Origin: Xanthomonas sp. Leaf131
GTDB taxonomy: Bacteria; Pseudomonadota; Gammaproteobacteria; Xanthomonadales; Xanthomonadaceae
Direction of reading: 5' to 3'
NCBI RefSeq assembly: GCF_001423495.1
Contig: NZ_LMOG01000018.1
Location: 62,001-126,000, forward strand
DNA length: 64,000 bases
A program made the position numbers and the translations under genes. Position 1 is the stretch's first letter, and each line of letters opens with the position of its first letter. The notes under the pieces are model-generated. The model ran no database searches, was not told where the DNA came from, and was given only the letters and a program-made list of their open reading frames with translations. Of this stretch, positions 1 through 8,542 are shown piece by piece.

Positions 1-992
1 GCGCGCAGCGCTTTGAACATCGCTTGCGCATCGACGAACTCACGCGACTTCATGCGCTTGCGCAGGCCTTCGACCAAGGCGGTGGTCGCACCGATACCGA
101 CGTCGGCGGTGATCAGTGCGGTTTCGATCTCGTCGAGCAGATCGTCGTCGAGCTTGGGGTTACGCGAGAACAAGCCGCCGAAGCTGCGCGCAAAGGTGCT
201 GTTGCGCAGACGATCGCGCCAGCCCGGTTTGCCGGCCGGGGCTGCGGGTAACGCATCGCGCTGGCCGACGATGCTGTCGTTGTCCTGGCTGGTCGGCGGC
301 GGCGTGCTGACGATGACCGGTGCGGTGACGATGGGCGCAGCGACGGCGGGGATTACGGCAACCGGCGAAGCTGCAGACGTCGGCGCAGCAGCAGGCGGCG
401 CAACGACAGTGGGTGCCGTAGCCGGCGCAGCGGCAGGTGTCGCAGTCGTCAATGGTGCGGCAGGTGCGAGTGCATGAGCAGCACTGTGCGACGGGGTCGC
501 GGGCGTCGCGGGCGTTGCGGGAGCGGCCGGCTGAGCAGGCGCAGCAGCGGGCAGCACTGGCGCAGTCTGTGGCTGCACGACAACCGGCACCACCACTGGA
601 GTGGGGGCGACAGGCGTTACAGAGGGTCTCGGATCAGGCAGCGCCTGCAGTGCCGAAGGCGCGGGCGTTGCTGGCGCGGCAGGCGCTGTGGGCACTGCTG
701 CAATGCTCTGCGCCTGGCCGGTACGCGCGGCGATGTCCTGCGCAAGCTGCTCGGCCGGAGCGGCAGTAGACGGCTCGGCCTGTGCGGGAGCCGGTGTGGC
801 AACCGATACCGCGACTGGGACGACGGCCGACGTAACGCTCGGCTCGGCAACCGGCATGGCCTCCACCGGCGACACCGGGGTGGCGGCAGACGGTGCGGTC
901 GGAAATGCGGCTGCCAGTTCTTCCAGGCTGTAGCGCGAGGTACGCGCGCTGTCGGGCGTGGTTGGCTTGTTACGGCGAAAGAAGCTGGCCAT
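1..992 (-). CDS. ftsY: Signal recognition particle receptor FtsY (5' part only)
   Basis: The reading frame is open from the ATG at 992 to the left edge, giving the first 330 residues. FtsY is the membrane-associated GTPase that docks SRP-ribosome complexes at the Sec translocon. Residues about 30-250 are an Ala/Pro/Val-rich low-complexity stretch, replacing the acidic A-domain of E. coli. The end, with GWRDRLRNSTFARSFGGLFS and then LDDDLLDEIETALITADVG, is the start of the conserved N domain. The GTPase (G) domain lies outside the window. The gene is transcribed away from the Hyp cluster. Confidence 0.93.
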   Translation of the reverse strand, partial: MASFFRRNKPTTPDSARTSRYSLEELAAAFPTAPSAATPVSPVEAMPVAEPSVTSAVVPVAVSVATPAPAQAEPSTAAPAEQLAQDIAARTGQAQSIAAVPTAPAAPATPAPSALQALPDPRPSVTPVAPTPVVVPVVVQPQTAPVLPAAAPAQPAAPATPATPATPSHSAAHALAPAAPLTTATPAAAPATAPTVVAPPAAAPTSAASPVAVIPAVAAPIVTAPVIVSTPPPTSQDNDSIVGQRDALPAAPAGKPGWRDRLRNSTFARSFGGLFSRNPKLDDDLLDEIETALITADVGIGATTALVEGLRKRMKSREFVDAQAMFKALR

Positions 993-1196
993 TGGCAACG
1001 CAATTGGGGAAACCCGAAATTCTACCATCCGGGCTTCGGCTCGCCTTGACGCGACCTTCAGCGCCGCCTCATCCCAACCGGCATCCCGCGCCCCGCATGC
1101 TCGTCGCCAGGACCGCGCAAACCGCAGCCCGGCAGCAACCTGAATCCTGCCGAATTCGGCATTTGTGCCAGCCGTATGTCAGCGCCGATTTTTCGC

Positions 1197-1940
1197 TTAC
1201 AATTGACCCTTGAGCGCGCGGTAATCGCGCGGCGTCATGCCGACCGTGGCCTTGAATTGACGCGCGAACGCGCTCTGGTCGGCAAAGCCGCAGCGTTGCC
1301 CGATGCTGGCGATGCTGTCGTCGCCGTACAGCAGCCGCATCGCCGATTCGATCCGCAGCTTGGTCAGCAGTTGTTGCGGCGTCACCTGGAACACCCGGCG
1401 GAAGTGCCGTTCCAGCTGCGCCACCGACAAACCCGCCAGGTCGGCCAGACTCTGCACGCGCAGGTTGTCGCCGAAGTTGGCCTGCATGTGCTCCATCACC
1501 TGGCTCAAGCGTTCGTAGGCCGAGTGACGGCTGTCGGGCTGGCCCAGATCGCGCGAAATCCCCACGATGCCGACCACTTCGTCGGCCTCGCACAGCGGGC
1601 GCTTGAAGGTCAGGCACCAGCCAGGCAGCCGATTTGGGTACAGGTGCACTTCGAGCTGATTGTCGATGAGCTCGCCGCACAGCACGCGGCGGTCCTGCAT
1701 CATGTAGCTTCCGCCCAACGGCAGCGGGAACACTTCCAGCGGCGAGCGGCCGATGATTTCGCTGCGCAGCTTGCGTCCGAGCCTGCGCACCAGCGTCAGA
1801 TTGCAATGGGTATAGCGGCCCTCGCTGTCCTTGATGAAGAACACCACGTCCGGCAGTGCATCGAACAGCGTCTGCATTTCCAGCGCGGGAAGGTTGAGGT
1901 CCATCGGCGTCATGGTGGCGGTCACGATTGACGGCTGCAC
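1197..1940 (-). CDS. AraC-family regulator with N-terminal PAS-like domain, probable hydroxyproline regulator
   Basis: A 247-residue protein. Residues about 18-135 resemble a PAS sensor domain (LFDALPDVVFFIKDSEGRYTH, later VVGIVGISRD). Residues about 145-247 are a typical AraC/XylS DNA-binding domain with two helix-turn-helices (LADLAGLSVAQLERHFRRVF; IASIGQRCGFADQSAFARQF). The first possible start is a GTG at 1940; an in-frame ATG at 1913 is an alternative, and neither has a clear Shine-Dalgarno. It is divergent from the 4-hydroxyproline epimerase gene across 133 bp, the usual place for a pathway regulator. Control of the Hyp operon is inferred from position; the ligand is unknown. Confidence 0.85.
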   Translation of the reverse strand: MQPSIVTATMTPMDLNLPALEMQTLFDALPDVVFFIKDSEGRYTHCNLTLVRRLGRKLRSEIIGRSPLEVFPLPLGGSYMMQDRRVLCGELIDNQLEVHLYPNRLPGWCLTFKRPLCEADEVVGIVGISRDLGQPDSRHSAYERLSQVMEHMQANFGDNLRVQSLADLAGLSVAQLERHFRRVFQVTPQQLLTKLRIESAMRLLYGDDSIASIGQRCGFADQSAFARQFKATVGMTPRDYRALKGQL

Positions 1941-2003
1941 GAAAGGTGCGGCCCTGCATTGATCCTAGCGCAAACGCGGGGCTGTGAACCGGGTTGTCGA
2001 TTG

Positions 2004-2046
2004 TGCAGATTTCCGCATTTGCAACTCGCATTGGACGCTAGTCGCC
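2004..2046 (+). promoter_or_regulatory. Putative operator/promoter element before the Hyp operon (weaker copy of a shared bipartite motif)
   Basis: An imperfect inverted repeat, TGCAGAT-N6-ATTTGCA (2004-2023), contains TTTCCGCAT. Seventeen bases after CCGCATTT lies CTAGTCG, which matches 5 of 7 bases of the CAAGACG box seen at the same distance in three other promoters here (21702, 24363, 36250). It ends 27 bp before the epimerase ATG, in the divergent intergenic region with the AraC-type gene. That it is functional is inference. Confidence 0.45.
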
Positions 2047-2073
2047 TGCCGGCTGGCAGTGGGAGCATGAGCC

Positions 2074-3012
2074 ATGCACACCATCGACGTCATCGACTCC
2101 CATACGGCCGGCGAACCTACCCGCGTGGTCCTCTCCGGCTTCCCCGATTTGGGCGATGGCGATCTGGCGCAGTGTCGCGAGCGGTTTCGCCGCGATTTCG
2201 ACCAGTGGCGCAGCGCAATCGCCTGCGAACCGCGCGGCTCGGACACCATGGTCGGCGCCTTGCTGCTGCCGCCACGCGACCCCAGCGCCTGCACCGGGGT
2301 GATCTTCTTCAACAATGTCGGCTACCTGGGCATGTGCGGGCACGGCACCATCGGTGTGGTGCGCACGCTGGCCGAGCTGGGGCGCATTGCGCCGGGCCAG
2401 CACCGCATCGAGACGCCGGTCGGCACGGTGGGGGTGGAGCTGGCCGAAGACGGCACGGTGTCGGTCGACAATGTGGAGAGCTACCGCTTTGCGGCGGGTG
2501 TGGAGGTGGACGTGCCCGGTCACGGCCGGGTGCGCGGCGACGTTGCCTGGGGCGGCAATTGGTTCTTTATCACCGAGCAGGCGCCGTGCGCGTTGGAGCT
2601 GGCGCATCAGCGCGAGTTGACCGCCTATACCGAAGCGATCCGGCTGGCGCTGGAAGCGGCCGGCATCACCGGCGAGGCCGGTGGTGAGATCGACCATATC
2701 GAAGTCAACGGCGCCGCGCCCGATGGCAGCGGCGTGGCGCGTAATTTCGTGCTGTGCCCGGGGCTGGCCTACGACCGCTCGCCGTGCGGCACCGGCACCA
2801 GCGCCAAGCTGGCCTGCCTGGCCGCCGACGGCAAGCTGGGCGAGGGCGAGCATTGGGTGCAGCAAGGCATCCTGGGCAGCGCATTCGAAGGCAGTTATCG
2901 GTTGAGTGGGCGTGGCATTGCGCCGCGCATCAGCGGGCATGCCTACATCACCGCGCGCTCGCAGTTGTTGATCGATCCGGCCGATCCGTTCGCCTGGGGC
3001 ATCGTGGCCTGA
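2074..3012 (+). CDS. 4-hydroxyproline 2-epimerase (proline racemase family)
   Basis: Converts trans-4-hydroxy-L-proline to cis-4-hydroxy-D-proline, the first step of bacterial Hyp breakdown (LhpA role in pseudomonads). The 312-residue protein has the family length. Both catalytic cysteines are present: C88 in MCGHGT and C238 in SPCGTGT, with the conserved H90 and the DHIEVNG segment. Two Cys of this type indicate an epimerase/racemase, not the Thr-containing 3-hydroxyproline dehydratase. It is the first gene of a tight operon; its TGA overlaps the ATG of the next gene. Confidence 0.93.
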   Translation: MHTIDVIDSHTAGEPTRVVLSGFPDLGDGDLAQCRERFRRDFDQWRSAIACEPRGSDTMVGALLLPPRDPSACTGVIFFNNVGYLGMCGHGTIGVVRTLAELGRIAPGQHRIETPVGTVGVELAEDGTVSVDNVESYRFAAGVEVDVPGHGRVRGDVAWGGNWFFITEQAPCALELAHQRELTAYTEAIRLALEAAGITGEAGGEIDHIEVNGAAPDGSGVARNFVLCPGLAYDRSPCGTGTSAKLACLAADGKLGEGEHWVQQGILGSAFEGSYRLSGRGIAPRISGHAYITARSQLLIDPADPFAWGIVA

Positions 3013-4274
3013 TGGACCAGCCGTCGCGCGCGCAGGGAAGTGCCGGCGCAGCGCCTGCTGCGTCAGCCGCAGTGTCCGCGGCCGCGCAGACCGGTGATGC
3101 GGCGGCTGCACACGATGCTGCACGGGCAGACACGCACACATCCCCGACCGCTGCGTCCACGCGACGCAGCTACGACCTGATCGTGATTGGCGCAGGCATT
3201 GTCGGCGCGGCCTGCGCCGAGGCGGCCGCGTGCGAAGGGCTGCGGGTGGCGATCGTCGAGCCGGGACCGATCGGCGGCGGTTCCACCGCTGCGGCGATGG
3301 GGCACCTGGTGGCGATGGACGACGACCCGGCCGAGCTGGCGCTGTCGGCGTATTCGCTGCGCTTGTGGGAGCGGTTCGCGCAGCTGAGCGAAGCCGAGTT
3401 CAGCCGCTGTGGCACGCTGTGGGTGGCCCGCGATGCGCGCGAACTGGCGGCGGTGCCGGCCAAGATTGCGCGCTTGGCGGCGGCCGATCTGCATGCCGAG
3501 GCCATCGATGCGAGCCAGTTGTACGCGCTGGAACCGCAACTGGTGCCGGGCCTGGCCGGTGGCATGCGCGTGCCCGGTGAAGCGGTGGTGTATCCGCCGC
3601 GGGTGGCGCGGCATCTGGTGAGTCTTGCCTGCAAGGCGGGCGCGCAGCTGTTCGCCGGCCGCAAGGTGGAGCAGTTGCAGGCGCATGGGGTGCGTCTGGA
3701 CGATGGCCAGCTGTTGGCCGGCCCGGTATTGGTCGCCAGCGGCGTGGCCTTGCCACAGTTGTTGCCCGAGCTGGCGCTGCGTCCGCGCAAAGGCCACCTG
3801 GTCATCACCGACCGGCATCCGGGAGTGATCCAGCATCAACTGCTGGAACTGGGCTACGCCGATTCGGCGCATGGCGCCGACGACACCAGCGTGGCCTTCA
3901 ATGTGCAGCCGCGGCCGACCGGGCAGATCCTGATCGGTTCCTCGCGCCAGTTCGGCGAGCACGATCGCACGCTGTCGATGCCGGTGCTGCAGCAGATGTT
4001 GCAGCGTGCGTTCGCCTATCTGCCGGTGTTGCGCGAGTTGCAGGCGATCCGGGTGTGGACCGGGCTGCGCCCGGCCACACCGGATGGGCGGCCGTACATC
4101 GGACAGGTGCCGGGGCGGCGCGATGTGTGGGTGGCCGCCGGTCACGAGGGGCTGGGTGTCACCACGGCGCTGGGGAGCGCACGGGTGATCGTGGACAGTC
4201 TGCTCGGGCGCACGCCTGCGATCGACCCGGCGCCTTATGCACCGGCGCGCGCCGTGCACGGTGCAGCCGCATGA
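3012..4274 (+). CDS. D-hydroxyproline dehydrogenase, DadA/HcnC-like FAD subunit
   Basis: A 420-residue FAD amine oxidase (DAO family) with the dinucleotide fold IVIGAGIVGAACAEAAA at about residues 57-73 and a C-terminal FAD-binding GLRPATPDGRPYIG. In the heteromeric D-Hyp dehydrogenases this is the catalytic subunit that oxidises cis-4-hydroxy-D-proline to a pyrroline carboxylate. The first 50 or so residues are an Ala-rich low-complexity extension ahead of the fold; no later in-frame start was seen before the fold. The ATG overlaps the epimerase stop and its own stop overlaps the [2Fe-2S] subunit gene. Assignment to Hyp and not another D-amino acid rests on the operon. Confidence 0.88.
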   Translation: MDQPSRAQGSAGAAPAASAAVSAAAQTGDAAAAHDAARADTHTSPTAASTRRSYDLIVIGAGIVGAACAEAAACEGLRVAIVEPGPIGGGSTAAAMGHLVAMDDDPAELALSAYSLRLWERFAQLSEAEFSRCGTLWVARDARELAAVPAKIARLAAADLHAEAIDASQLYALEPQLVPGLAGGMRVPGEAVVYPPRVARHLVSLACKAGAQLFAGRKVEQLQAHGVRLDDGQLLAGPVLVASGVALPQLLPELALRPRKGHLVITDRHPGVIQHQLLELGYADSAHGADDTSVAFNVQPRPTGQILIGSSRQFGEHDRTLSMPVLQQMLQRAFAYLPVLRELQAIRVWTGLRPATPDGRPYIGQVPGRRDVWVAAGHEGLGVTTALGSARVIVDSLLGRTPAIDPAPYAPARAVHGAAA

Positions 4275-4516
4275 GCGCGACAGTGCGTCTGCACGTAGAT
4301 GCGCAACTGGTCGAAGTGCCGGCCGGTGCCAGTGTTGCCGCGGCGGTGGCGCTGGCGACGCTGCAGTTTCGGCAATCGTGCAGTGGCCAGCCGCGCGCGC
4401 CGTTGTGCGGCATGGGCGTGTGTTTCGAATGCCGGGTGCGTATCGATGGCATCGGCCAGCAACGCGCCTGCCTGGTGGATGCGCGCGACGGCATGCAGGT
4501 GCGCACCGATGGCTGA
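4271..4516 (+). CDS. D-hydroxyproline dehydrogenase small [2Fe-2S] subunit (HcnA-like)
   Basis: An 81-residue plant-type ferredoxin-like protein. The cysteine pattern PLCGMGVCFECRV followed by RAC is the [2Fe-2S] ligand set of HcnA/SoxX-type small subunits. It carries electrons between the two flavoprotein subunits of the dehydrogenase. It is sandwiched with 4-bp and 8-bp overlaps between the FAD subunit and the HcnB-like subunit, so the three are probably translationally coupled. Confidence 0.88.
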   Translation: MSATVRLHVDAQLVEVPAGASVAAAVALATLQFRQSCSGQPRAPLCGMGVCFECRVRIDGIGQQRACLVDARDGMQVRTDG

Positions 4517-5822
4517 GCGCAGGCAGCAGTTCGATGTGTTGGTGATCGGCGCCGGCCCGGCCGGTCTGGCGGCGGCGCAGGCGGCGGCCAGTCATGGCGT
4601 GCGCGTAGGCGTTGTCGACATGCAACCGCGTGCCGGTGGGCAGGTCTGGCGCAGCGATGTGCAGCACGGTGCGCCGGCCGATGCGCGCGCGCTGTTGCAA
4701 CAGGTGCAGGGCAATGCGGCGATCACGCTGCTGACGCGCACGCAGATTCTGTTGGCGCAGCCGGGGTGGCTGTTGGCCGACGGCCCGGACGGCACGCTGC
4801 AACTGCATTACGCCGCACTGGTGCTGGCCACCGGCGCGCGCGAATTGCTGTTGCCGTTTCCCGGCTGGACCTTGCTCGGCGTTACCGGTGCCGGCGCGGC
4901 GCAGGCGCTGGCCAAACAGGGCTGGCCGCTGGCCGGAAAGCGCGTGGTGGTCGCCGGTAGCGGCCCGCTGCTGCTGGCCAGTGCGGCAACGCTGCAACGG
5001 CATGGTGCGCAGGTGCTCGGCATCCACGAACAGACCTCGGCAGCCGCATTGCGGCAGTTTGCGTTGCAGCTGTGGCGCTGGCCGGGCAAAGCAGCGCAGG
5101 CGGTGTCGTTGCGCCTGCAGTTGCGCGCAGTGGCGTATCGCGCAGGTAGCTTGGTTGTTGCCGCTTACGGCGACACGCAACTGCGCGAAATCGAGATCGA
5201 AGGGCCTGCCGGCCGCACGCGTGTCGCCTGCGATCAACTGGCGGTGGGCTATGGCCTGGTGCCCAATACCGAACTTGCGCAACTGCTGGGGTGTCAGCTC
5301 GAAGCTTGCGGCGCGCATCAGCAGGTGCAGGTGGATGCGTTGCTGCGCACCAGCATCACGCAGGTCTTTGCTGCGGGCGAAGCCTGCGGCATCGGCGGGC
5401 GCGATTGCGCGCTGATCGAAGGTGCGATGGCCGGGCATATGGCCGCCGACGCGCCGGACGCTGCGTTGCGCCTGCAGCCGCAGCGGCGTGCCGCGCGTGC
5501 GTTCGCCGAGGTGTTGCAGCGGCAGTTCGCATTGAATCCACGGATCCGCACGCTGGCGCAGCCCAACACCCTGGTGTGCCGCTGCGAAGACGTGCCGCTG
5601 GCTGCGTTGGACACCTTCAACGATGCACGCGACGCCAAGCTCGCTTCGCGCTGCGGCATGGGTGCCTGCCAGGGCCGCATCTGCGGCACTGCGCTGGCCG
5701 AACTGGGGTGCTGCCCGCCCGAGCTTTCCACCGACGCCGGCCGCCGGCCGCCGTTGTTCCCGGTCCGCCTCGCGGCGCTGGCCGACCCGTTCACTTCCGA
5801 CTCGCAAGGGAATCATCCATGA
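4509..5822 (+). CDS. D-hydroxyproline dehydrogenase, HcnB-like FAD/NAD(P)-fold subunit
   Basis: A 437-residue pyridine nucleotide-disulphide oxidoreductase-like protein: VLVIGAGPAGLAAAQAAA near the N terminus, a second nucleotide fold near residue 145 (RVVVAGSGPLLLASAATL), and a C-terminal BFD-like [2Fe-2S] region with CRCEDV and SRCGMGACQGRICG. This is the architecture of HcnB and of the large subunit of octopine/D-Hyp dehydrogenases. The ATG at 4509 was chosen because it overlaps the preceding stop and begins just before the flavin motif. Its stop overlaps the deaminase ATG. Confidence 0.88.
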   Translation: MAERRQQFDVLVIGAGPAGLAAAQAAASHGVRVGVVDMQPRAGGQVWRSDVQHGAPADARALLQQVQGNAAITLLTRTQILLAQPGWLLADGPDGTLQLHYAALVLATGARELLLPFPGWTLLGVTGAGAAQALAKQGWPLAGKRVVVAGSGPLLLASAATLQRHGAQVLGIHEQTSAAALRQFALQLWRWPGKAAQAVSLRLQLRAVAYRAGSLVVAAYGDTQLREIEIEGPAGRTRVACDQLAVGYGLVPNTELAQLLGCQLEACGAHQQVQVDALLRTSITQVFAAGEACGIGGRDCALIEGAMAGHMAADAPDAALRLQPQRRAARAFAEVLQRQFALNPRIRTLAQPNTLVCRCEDVPLAALDTFNDARDAKLASRCGMGACQGRICGTALAELGCCPPELSTDAGRRPPLFPVRLAALADPFTSDSQGNHP

Positions 5823-6727
5823 GTATTGCTGCGTTCTGGCACGGCGTGTTGCCGGCCATCACCACCCCGTTCACCGCCTCCGGTGAGATCGACCACGACT
5901 TCCTGGGCAAGCACGCCAATCAACTGGTGGACGCCGGTTGCACCGCGATCGTGCCGCTGGGCTCGCTGGGCGAAGCGGCCACCTTGAGCGTGGACGACAA
6001 GCTGGCCGTGCTCAAGACGCTGATCACTGCGTTGAACGGCCGCGTGCCGGTGGTGCCGGGCATCGCCAGCCTGGCGACCGGTGAAGCGGTGGCGCTGGCG
6101 AAAGCGGCAAAGGAACTCGGCTGCGGCGGGCTGATGGTGTTGCCGCCGTACGTCTACTCCACCGATTGGCGCGAGATGGGCGCCCATGTGCGCGCAGTGA
6201 TCGCCGCGACCGATCTGCCGGTGATCCTGTACAACAATCCGGTGGCCTACAAGACCGATTTCGGCCCGGCGCAGATCGCCGAGCTGGCCGCCGAATTCTC
6301 CAATCTGCAGGCAGTGAAGGAATCGTCGGGCGATGTGCGTCGTTTTGCCGCGTTGCAGGAATTGCTGGGCGACCGTCTGGCGCTGCTGGTCGGCATGGAC
6401 GATGCCATCGTCGAAGGCCTGAGTATGGGTGCCAAAGGCTGGATCGCCGGCCTGGTCAATGCGTACCCGAAGGAATCGGTGCGCCTGTTCGAGCTCGCGC
6501 GCGATGGCGGTTACCCGGCGGCCAAGCAACTCTACGACTGGTTCCTGCCGCTGCTGCGCCTGGATACCGTGCCCAAGTTCGTGCAGCTGATCAAACTGGT
6601 ACAGGAAAAAGTGGGTATCGGCAACGAGCGCGTGCGCGCGCCGCGTCTGGTGGTCGAAGGTGCCGAGCGTGAGGCCGCGCTCAAGGTCATCGATCACGCG
6701 ATCGCCACTGCGCCGAAATTGTCCTGA
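5819..6727 (+). CDS. Delta1-pyrroline-4-hydroxy-2-carboxylate deaminase (DHDPS family)
   Basis: A 302-residue dihydrodipicolinate-synthase-family TIM barrel. The Schiff-base lysine is K167 (QAVKESSGD) and the helper tyrosine Y138 (ILYNNPVAY). The usual TTGE of DHDPS is replaced by LGSLGEAATL, as expected for a member with another substrate. In the Hyp pathway this family (LhpC role) deaminates and dehydrates the pyrroline product to alpha-ketoglutarate semialdehyde. It follows the dehydrogenase subunits with a 4-bp overlap, and true DapA genes do not sit in such operons. The function is well supported by context. Confidence 0.9.
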   Translation: MSIAAFWHGVLPAITTPFTASGEIDHDFLGKHANQLVDAGCTAIVPLGSLGEAATLSVDDKLAVLKTLITALNGRVPVVPGIASLATGEAVALAKAAKELGCGGLMVLPPYVYSTDWREMGAHVRAVIAATDLPVILYNNPVAYKTDFGPAQIAELAAEFSNLQAVKESSGDVRRFAALQELLGDRLALLVGMDDAIVEGLSMGAKGWIAGLVNAYPKESVRLFELARDGGYPAAKQLYDWFLPLLRLDTVPKFVQLIKLVQEKVGIGNERVRAPRLVVEGAEREAALKVIDHAIATAPKLS

Positions 6728-6813
6728 CGATAATGGCTTGCTGCACGCGATTGGCTGAGCGCCGCGCACCGAGTCACGCGTTGACGTGGTGGCCGGTGTA
6801 GCGAGATGTGTGT

Positions 6814-6849
6814 CGATAAGGATGTCGCAGCGTTGCGACATCCTTATCG
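6814..6849. terminator. Perfect 16-bp hairpin between the deaminase and aldehyde dehydrogenase genes
   Basis: CGATAAGGATGTCGCA (6814-6829) pairs perfectly with 6834-6849 around a GCGT loop. It has no long T tract (TTCTT follows), so it could be an inefficient terminator, an mRNA-stabilising stem dividing the operon, or a protein-binding palindrome. It lies mid-way in the 198-bp gap that is the only large break in the Hyp operon. Confidence 0.65.
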
Positions 6850-6925
6850 TTCTTGGTCGGCCGCTGCTGCACAGTGCGCAGGGTCTGTTTCCATGCAACT
6901 GTTTCATGCAACCGAAGGTGCCGCA

Positions 6926-8542
6926 ATGAACGAGACGATCCAATCCACGCCCATACCGGAGGCCGAGGTATTGCTGGCCGGCCAGTGGCAAACCAGCCGC
7001 GATGCGACCGGCAGCTTCCGTGCGGCCGACCCGACCACGGGCGAGGCGATCGGGCCGAAATTCCCCGTCAGCGGTGCGGACGACATCGAGACGGCGATTG
7101 CGGCGGCGCAAGCGGTGGCAGCAGACCTTGCGGCAGTGCCGGTCGAACAGATTGCCGCATTTCTGGACGCCTACGCCGATGCGCTGGATGCCGATGCCGA
7201 CACGCTGGTCGCGCTTGCCCATGCTGAAACCGCGTTGCCGGCGCCCACGCGCTTGCGTGGCAACGAACTGCCACGCACCAGCGGCCAATTGCGCCAGGCG
7301 GCACAGGCGGTGCGCACTTACAGCTGGACCCAACCCATCATCGATACCGCTGCCGATCTGCGTTCGCATCTGGCGCCATTGGGCAAGCCGGTGTTGGTGT
7401 TTGGCCCGAACAATTTCCCGTTCGCCTTCAATGCGATTGCCGGCAGCGATTTCGCCTCGGCCATTGCCGCGCGTAATCCGGTGATCGCCAAGGCGCATCC
7501 GTTGCATCCGGCCACCAGCCAACGCATGGCGCAGCTTGCGCACACAGCGCTGGTTGCGGCGGGCCTGCCGGCTGCGGCAGTGCAGTTGCTGTACCACTTC
7601 GACAATGCCATCGGCCTGACATTGGCTGGCGATGCGCGGCTGGGCGCGATCGGTTTCACTGGTAGCCGTGCGGGCGGGCTGGCGCTGAAGGCCGCCGCCG
7701 ATGCCGCCGGCGTGCCGTTCTATGCAGAGCTGTCCAGCGTCAATCCGGTATTTCTGCTGCCGGGCGCGCTGAGCGAGCGCGGTGCCGCCTTGGCGCAGGA
7801 ATTCTTTTCCTCCTGCACCTTGGGGAGCGGCCAGTTCTGCACCAATCCCGGGGTCGTGGTGGTGCCGCAGGGCGAAGCCGGCGATGCATTTGTTGCCGCG
7901 ACCACGGCGCATTTCGAGGCAGCCATGCCGATGGTGCTGTTTTCCGGCTCCGGCGTGGAAGGTGTGCAGCGCGGTGTGGCGGCCTTGCGCGCTGCCGGCG
8001 CCGCCGTGCTTGCCGGTGGGCATACTGGCGAAGACGGGTATCGCTATGCGCCGACCTTGCTAAGCGTGGATGCGCAGGCATTCATCGCCAATCCGCAGGC
8101 GCTGCAGACCGAGGCCTTCGGCCCGGTGAGCCTGCTGGTGCGCGCGCGCGACGTCGCACAGATGACGCAGGTCGCTGCTGCATTCGAAGGCAATCTCACC
8201 GGCACCTTGTATCGTGCAGCCGATGGCGGCGACGATGCCGCCTGGCAGGCCATCGCACCGGTGCTGCGCGCGCGGGTGGGGCGGTTGATCAACAGCAAGA
8301 TGCCGACCGGCGTGGCGGTGAGCGCGGCGCAGAATCATGGCGGGCCGTTCCCCAGCACCGGGCATCCGGGGTTCACCGCAGTGGGCATGCCCGGTTCCAT
8401 TCGCCGTTTCGCTGCCTTGCATAGCTACGACGCGGTGCCCGACACATTGCTGCCGGCCGAGTTGCGTCAGCGCAATCCGGGCGGTGTGGCACGTCTGGTG
8501 GATGGGCAATGGAGCAGCGCCGATCTCGGAGCGGGCACATGA
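6926..8542 (+). CDS. Alpha-ketoglutarate semialdehyde dehydrogenase (2,5-dioxovalerate dehydrogenase)
   Basis: A 538-residue aldehyde dehydrogenase. The catalytic cysteine is C305 (GSGQFCTNPG), with the preceding glutamate in YAELSSVNPVFLLPG and the cofactor-site FGPNNFPFAFN. This matches the long KGSADH type tied to hydroxyproline and sugar-acid pathways. It oxidises alpha-ketoglutarate semialdehyde to alpha-ketoglutarate, the last step before the TCA cycle. The start is the ATG at 6926 with GAAGG eight bases upstream; an ATG at 6893 is a less likely alternative. Its stop overlaps the M24 peptidase start. Confidence 0.9.
   Translation: MNETIQSTPIPEAEVLLAGQWQTSRDATGSFRAADPTTGEAIGPKFPVSGADDIETAIAAAQAVAADLAAVPVEQIAAFLDAYADALDADADTLVALAHAETALPAPTRLRGNELPRTSGQLRQAAQAVRTYSWTQPIIDTAADLRSHLAPLGKPVLVFGPNNFPFAFNAIAGSDFASAIAARNPVIAKAHPLHPATSQRMAQLAHTALVAAGLPAAAVQLLYHFDNAIGLTLAGDARLGAIGFTGSRAGGLALKAAADAAGVPFYAELSSVNPVFLLPGALSERGAALAQEFFSSCTLGSGQFCTNPGVVVVPQGEAGDAFVAATTAHFEAAMPMVLFSGSGVEGVQRGVAALRAAGAAVLAGGHTGEDGYRYAPTLLSVDAQAFIANPQALQTEAFGPVSLLVRARDVAQMTQVAAAFEGNLTGTLYRAADGGDDAAWQAIAPVLRARVGRLINSKMPTGVAVSAAQNHGGPFPSTGHPGFTAVGMPGSIRRFAALHSYDAVPDTLLPAELRQRNPGGVARLVDGQWSSADLGAGT

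Noticed and set aside
993-1196. Possible small gene in the gap between ftsY and the AraC-type gene
   Set aside because: Frames there are short, lack a Shine-Dalgarno and overlap the flanking genes; the region more likely holds the ftsY promoter.
3063-5816. A 917-codon open frame on the minus strand across the dehydrogenase subunits
   Set aside because: It is antisense to three overlapping genes with clear FAD and Fe-S motifs; long antisense frames are usual in DNA with this GC and codon bias, and its translation has no recognisable domain.
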